Shown: one piece after another, positions 58,952 through 64,000 of the stretch
Numbering within the stretch: the first letter of the stretch is position 1
How the letters are laid out: each line of letters begins with the position of its first letter
NCBI GenBank assembly: GCA_963281255.1
Contig: OY725488.1
Coordinates: 10,451,524 to 10,515,523 of the forward strand
Length of the DNA: 64,000 nucleotides
Direction of reading: 5' to 3'
From: Aphrocallistes beatrix
Taxonomy: Eukaryota > Porifera > Hexactinellida > Sceptrulophora > Aphrocallistidae
Translations under genes and position numbers: made by a program
Notes under the pieces: generated by a model
The model's database searches: none
Seen by the model: only the letters and a program-made list of their open reading frames with translations
What the model was told of the DNA's origin: nothing

Positions 58952-59855
58952 GATATTTTCATAGGTAAAAATATATTAACCAATCTGAATCCAGAGATTT
59001 AAAGCTAAAATAAACTATAAGACTCAAGGATTCCTGAACTGGTAAATTTTTTTTAATTTTCTTGCCAACCGTTTACTTACTTTATTTTTCCTCCATTTTA
59101 GTCTTAGCTTTACTTACTCACTAATTTTAAGTAGCGAGTAAAAGAAGTAGCAAGCAAATCCCTGATATGACCGTATAATTATGTCTATTTTGCCTCCCTC
59201 AAGACCAAACTCATTCTCACTCTTAAAAACTAATAATATACTCTATCTGAACAAAGTATTTGGACGGACATACCCAATTTGACTACTTCTGCCAATTCCT
59301 GAGGGAAAATGTTTCCAAACTGTGAAATATTATCTACAAGTATATTTGAAGTCTAGTACAATTCCAATTTACTGTTTTGGATATATCTCAACCCTAATTA
59401 CTCATTCTATGTATATAATTAGCAAACAGTGCTACATTGTTTACGTCACGTCTTAACCACTATACCTGGTGGTGATGAATAACACTTGGTGGCACTGGTT
59501 AATATTTCATACAGAGAATGAGTAATTAGGGTTGAAATTCCAATACAAGTTGGAAGACAAGATAAATTACATATTCCAGGTATAAATACAAACTCTATCA
59601 AAATAGATGGGAAATTTGAACCTCGTTAACGTATATGCGAGCACAGAGTTGGCGTTATTTGTACAAAACTGCTCTCAATTTCTCAATCAACTTGCACAAA
59701 CAGATAAAACACAATGAGTTTTAATATATGAGATATCTAATAAGGATCCGTGCATTTTTCCACTAAATGAAATGATAAATTGCGAGAAATGTCTACAAAA
59801 AATAGTTATTCATGAATCAGCAATTTAGGAACTCCATTTCCGATTCAAATCAGTT

Positions 59856-59913
59856 AAATCATGCAGTTTTCGCCGTAGCCGAGATAGAGTCATTAACAGT
59901 ACATTAATGATTA
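59856..59913 (+). repeat. Unfilled paralogous site for the 1.93-kb element
   Basis: A single diverged copy of the 59-bp sequence (AAATCATGCAGTTTTCGCCG ... ATTAATGATTA), with flanks matching those outside both direct repeats at 52143 and 54193. Confidence 0.85.
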
Positions 59914-60999
59914 ATGTTTTCTTTCTTGAGATCATTTATATTTCTAATTTCTGCTAATGCAAAAGACTAATTGAATGGGATTTTAATTTTAGCTAATTCA
60001 CAGCTATATTCCACCAAGAGAGTCATTAATAGTGCTGTGATACTCAATACTTACGTAGATATATACCATGCACAGTTACTATACTTGATTTACTAAATCT
60101 GATCTCATAGTACAGCATAAGAAAGAAAAGATCAAAATTTCCTTTTATTTAATTAGTAGTTCGATCTACAAGCGTAGATCAGTTTACAATGGAACCTACA
60201 ACAATAGGCAGACAAGTTACCTGTATTATTCTCATTTTAACAATTCACATTGTTTAAATCACCCATGTTAACTTCAGTTTATACTTACACTTGAAGACAC
60301 CAATCCATTATGAATAAACATACAAGACTCTGGTAGGGTTGTTAGGGCCATGAGCCTACAAATAATTTGTGGAAGGCTATTATCTTCCATTATCTATAAT
60401 ATGATTCTTTCAAAAAACCTACCAATCATCATTCCGAGTCTACGCCCCGGTTAACAGGGTTGAATCCAGGCCTCGATTTCTGGGGAGGGGAAATGAGGTC
60501 CAAAATATTATCATGGGACCTAACCTCCCTGATGGCTAACTGAGGGAGTGGTAACATACAACCCTGTCTGTTATGAGTTAACACATTAGATCAAAGTTAA
60601 TTGCAAGGGTCTGTAGGAGTAGAGAATATTGATGTGTGGTGTTCGCTAGATAAAAGTTAGGTATCTTGTCACGAGCTTAGATGGGTAGGTTCAGGTTCCA
60701 CTTGACCCCAATACCTGTTAGAGTACAACCAATTCATCGAACGCTAACATTCTAAATACATAACTGGATTAGGGATCAGGTCCACTGTTCATAAGCCGAC
60801 CTGAACACGAATCTGAATCTGTATTTTAGATTGTTATTCACTAAACTAAGCTGTTAAAGAGAAATAAGTCAGTACTTCCTGTAGGAAATCGCAAATGATT
60901 TAAGTCAAACTTGAACTCACTACCAATACACTCTTATATAAATTAATTATTTTTCTATTCATCTTAATATAGTAGTTTGAGTATATTTAATTATTTAGC

Positions 61000-63900
61000 A
61001 TGATTACTGACATGAAACTGATGGAATATCTTGCAGTACATCTGTTTATACTAATTATGTTGTCTCAACATTTCATTCAAACTTCTAATGGACAGTCATG
61101 TAACACAATGTTACCAGCTAACACTCAAACATTATTGGATTCTAAAACTTATCATACAATTTCAGCTGGACAAATACAACCATTCAATATTCCTGGATGG
61201 ATAGATATCGATGTAGACGGTACTATATATGATCCACCAGATAGACTGAGATGGGAACCTATCTTAACTACTGGTCAATGTGGTCCAGCGTATCTTTCTT
61301 GTCCTCAAAGAATGAATACTATTGTAGATTCTACTAAAGAAATGAACTGGGTTGTGACTGACTATTACGAAACTGAAGGTAATATTATTTATATTCGAGT
61401 TTTTTGTACCGGACTTTCAGCTTCAGAATTCCCTACAGATTGTAGAGATGCATTCCAAATATTATACTTCGAGTCTGATCAGAATATGACAATAACCAAT
61501 TCTCTTCTCAGTCAATTCCTACCAGCTGATAGCAATAAGACAGTTAGTGGAGTTGTTAGTACTGAATTCACAAAATCCAAGAAAGGTTTTTTCATTGGAT
61601 TCTTCAGCAACATTCCATGTCCTGATTTAACTGAATTCCTCTTCTACTACTTTGAATGTCCAGCAACAAACACTTCAGATCTGTACTCTCTACCAGCTAC
61701 ACTAGCTCCTAACTCCACTAAGGGATTCGTTCAAGTGAACATATCTTGTCCTACTAACTCTCTCCATCGAGATCCGCTCCGTCTGGTAGCAGAATGCCAC
61801 TGGGACGGCACGTGGATACTTCCTGCTGAGAGTGTGTGTGAGTGTGAGGCTGGTTATTATCTGTCTGTGAGTAATGCTAACAGTAGTATGCCTTGTGTGA
61901 TGTGTCGTGTTGACACGTACAAAGGTGAGAAAGGCAATAGTGAGGAGTGTAGTGTGTGTCCTTTTCGTAGCAGCACACGTGGCATGGAAGGAAGCAGTGA
62001 GTGTTTGTGTGTTGAGGACTGGTATCGAGGAGAGGGAGAGAGTGTGAGTGAGAGTTGTGGACAGAGTCCTTCTGCAGTTGTGAATCTCCGTGTTGAGAGA
62101 GGAGACAAGATTGTATCTCGAGTTGTGTGGGATGAACCTTTATTTTTGGGGAATCGAAGTGAGAATGAGTTGAGGTACAATGTGAGTTGTTATCCGAGTT
62201 TAACTCCCTCGAGTGAGAAGAGTGTCAGAGATCTGAGAGAGACTGAGTTAGTGTTGATCAGTGGAGATGTTGAAGACAGTACAGAGTATGTGTTTGTAGT
62301 GACGTCATGGAACTCAGTGAGTTGTGTGTCTGGTGTGTTTAACAGAGCTAATGTGACAGTGTTGTCTTCTTTCCCAACTCTACTCAACATTAGTTACAAC
62401 GAGACTACTGGTTATCTCCAATGGAGCTATGAACTATATGGGAAGAGGGATTATGTGTTTGAAATAAGCTATACTACTACTGTGTCATCAATCTCTAATC
62501 GAACAGTATCTCAATTGCTGAATTCCAATGAGTGTAACTGTTCCACTGATTATCTATGTACCTGTCTCCTATCTTCTCCTGATCTAAACTCTACGCACAA
62601 TGTAGTGTTTCGTTTATTAGTAAACATTTCCGCGAATTTATTAGGCACTAATCTCAATTTTCTACATTCATTCACTCCATCTTCATCAAATTCTACTCTC
62701 TCCACATCACTAACTACACCATCCATCTCGACTCCTGCTCCATTTAATCCGCTTATTATTATTGGCGTTGTTGGATTCGTTATTCTCTTTTTGATTATTA
62801 TTTTCCTCATTTTGATTATCGGATTCATGATTCGACGTCGAAAATCCGTTCACTCTAAATTCTCACATCAGAAATTTGATAACACTGCACTAAGAGGAAC
62901 AAATCATTCTGATCCAATTCCAGAAAAATTATATCAAGATCCTAATACTATGTATCAAGATCTCAACGAAGCTGTGAGGTCACTCACGAAAGAGTTAAAT
63001 CCTAGTAACATAAAAAAAGAGAGAGTTATCGGGGAAGGGGAATTTGGAGAGGTTTGTAAGGGAACTCTTCAAGTTAACTATCGAACAGTGCAAGTAGCGA
63101 TTAAAACTCTGAAACCTAATTACAGTGAGAAGAGCAAGCAAGACTTCTTCAAAGAAGCCTCCGCCATGGCACAGTTCAGTCATGAGAACGTGATCTATCT
63201 GTACGGAGTCACTCTCACTAAACCTATCATGATCGTAACTCCCTTCATGGAGAATGGTTCATTGGACAAGTTCCTTATTTGTAATAAGGGAAACATGCAG
63301 GTGATTGACTTAGGTAAAATTTGTCATGGCGTTGCTAGGGGCATGTGCTATCTGACACGAATCGGATTCGTTCACCGAGATCTGGCAGCTCGAAATGTTC
63401 TCATTGATTCCAATCTCACTGCTAAGATCGCTGACTTTGGTTTGTCTCGTGAGACAGAGGAAGATATCTACAACGTGAAGACAGGTGGAAAGATTCCTGT
63501 TCGCTGGACTGCTCCTGAAGCTATTCTGTTTCGCAAGTTTAACATGGCATCAGATGTGTGGAGCTTTGGTGTGTTAATGTGGGAGGTGATGACTTCTGGA
63601 GATGTCCCATACGTCGACAAGGACAATTTCAAACTTCTGCAAGATATCCAATCAGGATATCGTCTGAAACAGCCAAGTGACTGTCCAAACCAACTCTACC
63701 AACTCATGCTCAAGTGCTGGGACGCTGTGCCTGAAGTCAGACCTACATTCTCGGACCTGGAGACTGAGATATCTTCTATGGTCGAGTACAACTTCCTTCC
63801 CAAGCCTGGTCGTCCTTCTAGGTCCACAGTGCAGAGTCCCCTCAACTTCACATCCGTGGATGAATGGTTGAAACATCTGAACTTGGAGAGGTACAGTGTT

Positions 63901-64000
63901 AACTTCAAATTGCATGGCTACACGATGATCTCCTCTGTCTGGCACATGTCTGAGCATGATATCATGGCCATTGACATTCTGCCCGCTGGTCACAGGAACA
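61000..64000 (+). CDS. Eph-like: Second full-length Eph receptor, cut by the window end
   Basis: The frame from ATG 61000 is open for 1000 codons to the last base. Same architecture as the copy at 44463: signal peptide, ephrin-binding-like domain (YYETEGNIIYIRVFC), cysteine-rich region, two FN3-like domains, shorter Ser/Thr stalk, TM (LIIIGVVGFVILFLIIIFLI), YQDPNTMYQDLNEAV, kinase with GEGEFGEVCKG, VAIK, HRDLAARN, DFG and APE, and SAM up to LPAGHRN. About 20 residues remain outside, expected to include the PDZ-type tail. No intron. Differences from the sister concentrate in the ephrin-binding part and stalk; cysteine-rich, FN3 and kinase parts are nearly identical. One odd change is a cysteine in the FN3 domain (YNVSCYPS for YNVSYYPS). 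Confidence 0.93.
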   Translation, partial: MITDMKLMEYLAVHLFILIMLSQHFIQTSNGQSCNTMLPANTQTLLDSKTYHTISAGQIQPFNIPGWIDIDVDGTIYDPPDRLRWEPILTTGQCGPAYLSCPQRMNTIVDSTKEMNWVVTDYYETEGNIIYIRVFCTGLSASEFPTDCRDAFQILYFESDQNMTITNSLLSQFLPADSNKTVSGVVSTEFTKSKKGFFIGFFSNIPCPDLTEFLFYYFECPATNTSDLYSLPATLAPNSTKGFVQVNISCPTNSLHRDPLRLVAECHWDGTWILPAESVCECEAGYYLSVSNANSSMPCVMCRVDTYKGEKGNSEECSVCPFRSSTRGMEGSSECLCVEDWYRGEGESVSESCGQSPSAVVNLRVERGDKIVSRVVWDEPLFLGNRSENELRYNVSCYPSLTPSSEKSVRDLRETELVLISGDVEDSTEYVFVVTSWNSVSCVSGVFNRANVTVLSSFPTLLNISYNETTGYLQWSYELYGKRDYVFEISYTTTVSSISNRTVSQLLNSNECNCSTDYLCTCLLSSPDLNSTHNVVFRLLVNISANLLGTNLNFLHSFTPSSSNSTLSTSLTTPSISTPAPFNPLIIIGVVGFVILFLIIIFLILIIGFMIRRRKSVHSKFSHQKFDNTALRGTNHSDPIPEKLYQDPNTMYQDLNEAVRSLTKELNPSNIKKERVIGEGEFGEVCKGTLQVNYRTVQVAIKTLKPNYSEKSKQDFFKEASAMAQFSHENVIYLYGVTLTKPIMIVTPFMENGSLDKFLICNKGNMQVIDLGKICHGVARGMCYLTRIGFVHRDLAARNVLIDSNLTAKIADFGLSRETEEDIYNVKTGGKIPVRWTAPEAILFRKFNMASDVWSFGVLMWEVMTSGDVPYVDKDNFKLLQDIQSGYRLKQPSDCPNQLYQLMLKCWDAVPEVRPTFSDLETEISSMVEYNFLPKPGRPSRSTVQSPLNFTSVDEWLKHLNLERYSVNFKLHGYTMISSVWHMSEHDIMAIDILPAGHRN

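Larger units (their letters stand above)
57710..60999. other. Intergenic, nested elements and Eph-unit flank
   Basis: 58283-58951 is an AT-rich palindromic element split by a pogo-like MITE. 59822-60760 aligns with 52104-54480 minus its insertion, and 60100-60400 aligns with 43660-43960. 59390-59540 contains an inverted pair around CAACCCTAATTACTCATTCT. No gene until the ATG at 61000. Confidence 0.5.

Overview
The window looks like nuclear DNA of an animal, most probably a demosponge. The inference rests on an Eph receptor with complete animal architecture, locally expanded coiled-coil/NHL proteins of the TRIM-NHL type, recognisable animal orthologues (DHRS11, KIAA0930), AT-rich DNA full of small transposon derivatives, short introns, and a 200-N scaffold gap. 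No species name can be fixed from sequence alone.

Layout. 1-22 kb is an NHL-repeat region, nearly all on the minus strand. One paralogous family (ending in the residues NCIQLF) is present in five copies here plus two fragments further right, and every one carries a break. A second family has one good two-exon copy (17710-18711 plus 21617-21853), one pseudogene, and a third copy whose promoter alone enters at the left edge. An RFX X-box-like palindrome is conserved upstream of exon 1 in all three. 22-26.4 kb holds two ordinary conserved genes on the minus strand, a DHRS11-type short-chain dehydrogenase and a KIAA0930/DUF2045 orthologue split by one intron. 26.4-34 kb is repeat-rich and carries an intact NHL gene (30233-31504) and a chimeric NHL pseudogene. 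34.4-37.2 kb has exons of a probable TBK1/IKK-like protein, 37.5-39.1 kb a multipass membrane protein, and 40.2 kb a very small gene with a TATA box and initiator.

43-64 kb is an Eph receptor tyrosine kinase array on the plus strand: an N-terminal stub, a full intronless receptor of 1046 aa, an ectodomain-only copy bounded by rolling-circle-type transposon ends, and a second full receptor running off the right edge. The two long copies contain signal peptide, ephrin-binding-like domain, cysteine-rich region, two FN3-like domains, TM, Eph-type juxtamembrane tyrosines, kinase and SAM domain.

Between the genes almost everything recognisable is transposon-derived: two related Helitron-like families with a shared GC-rich double-hairpin 3' end, a foldback family with arms of about 0.5 kb, hAT-, Mutator- and pogo-like MITEs with readable target duplications, a dead mariner, and an unusual 1.93-kb element flanked by 58-59 bp direct repeats, for which an unfilled paralogous site also lies in the window. 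The most interesting items are the intronless Eph array with its decoy-like copy, the element with the very long target duplication, the conserved X-box, and the NHL gene turnover.
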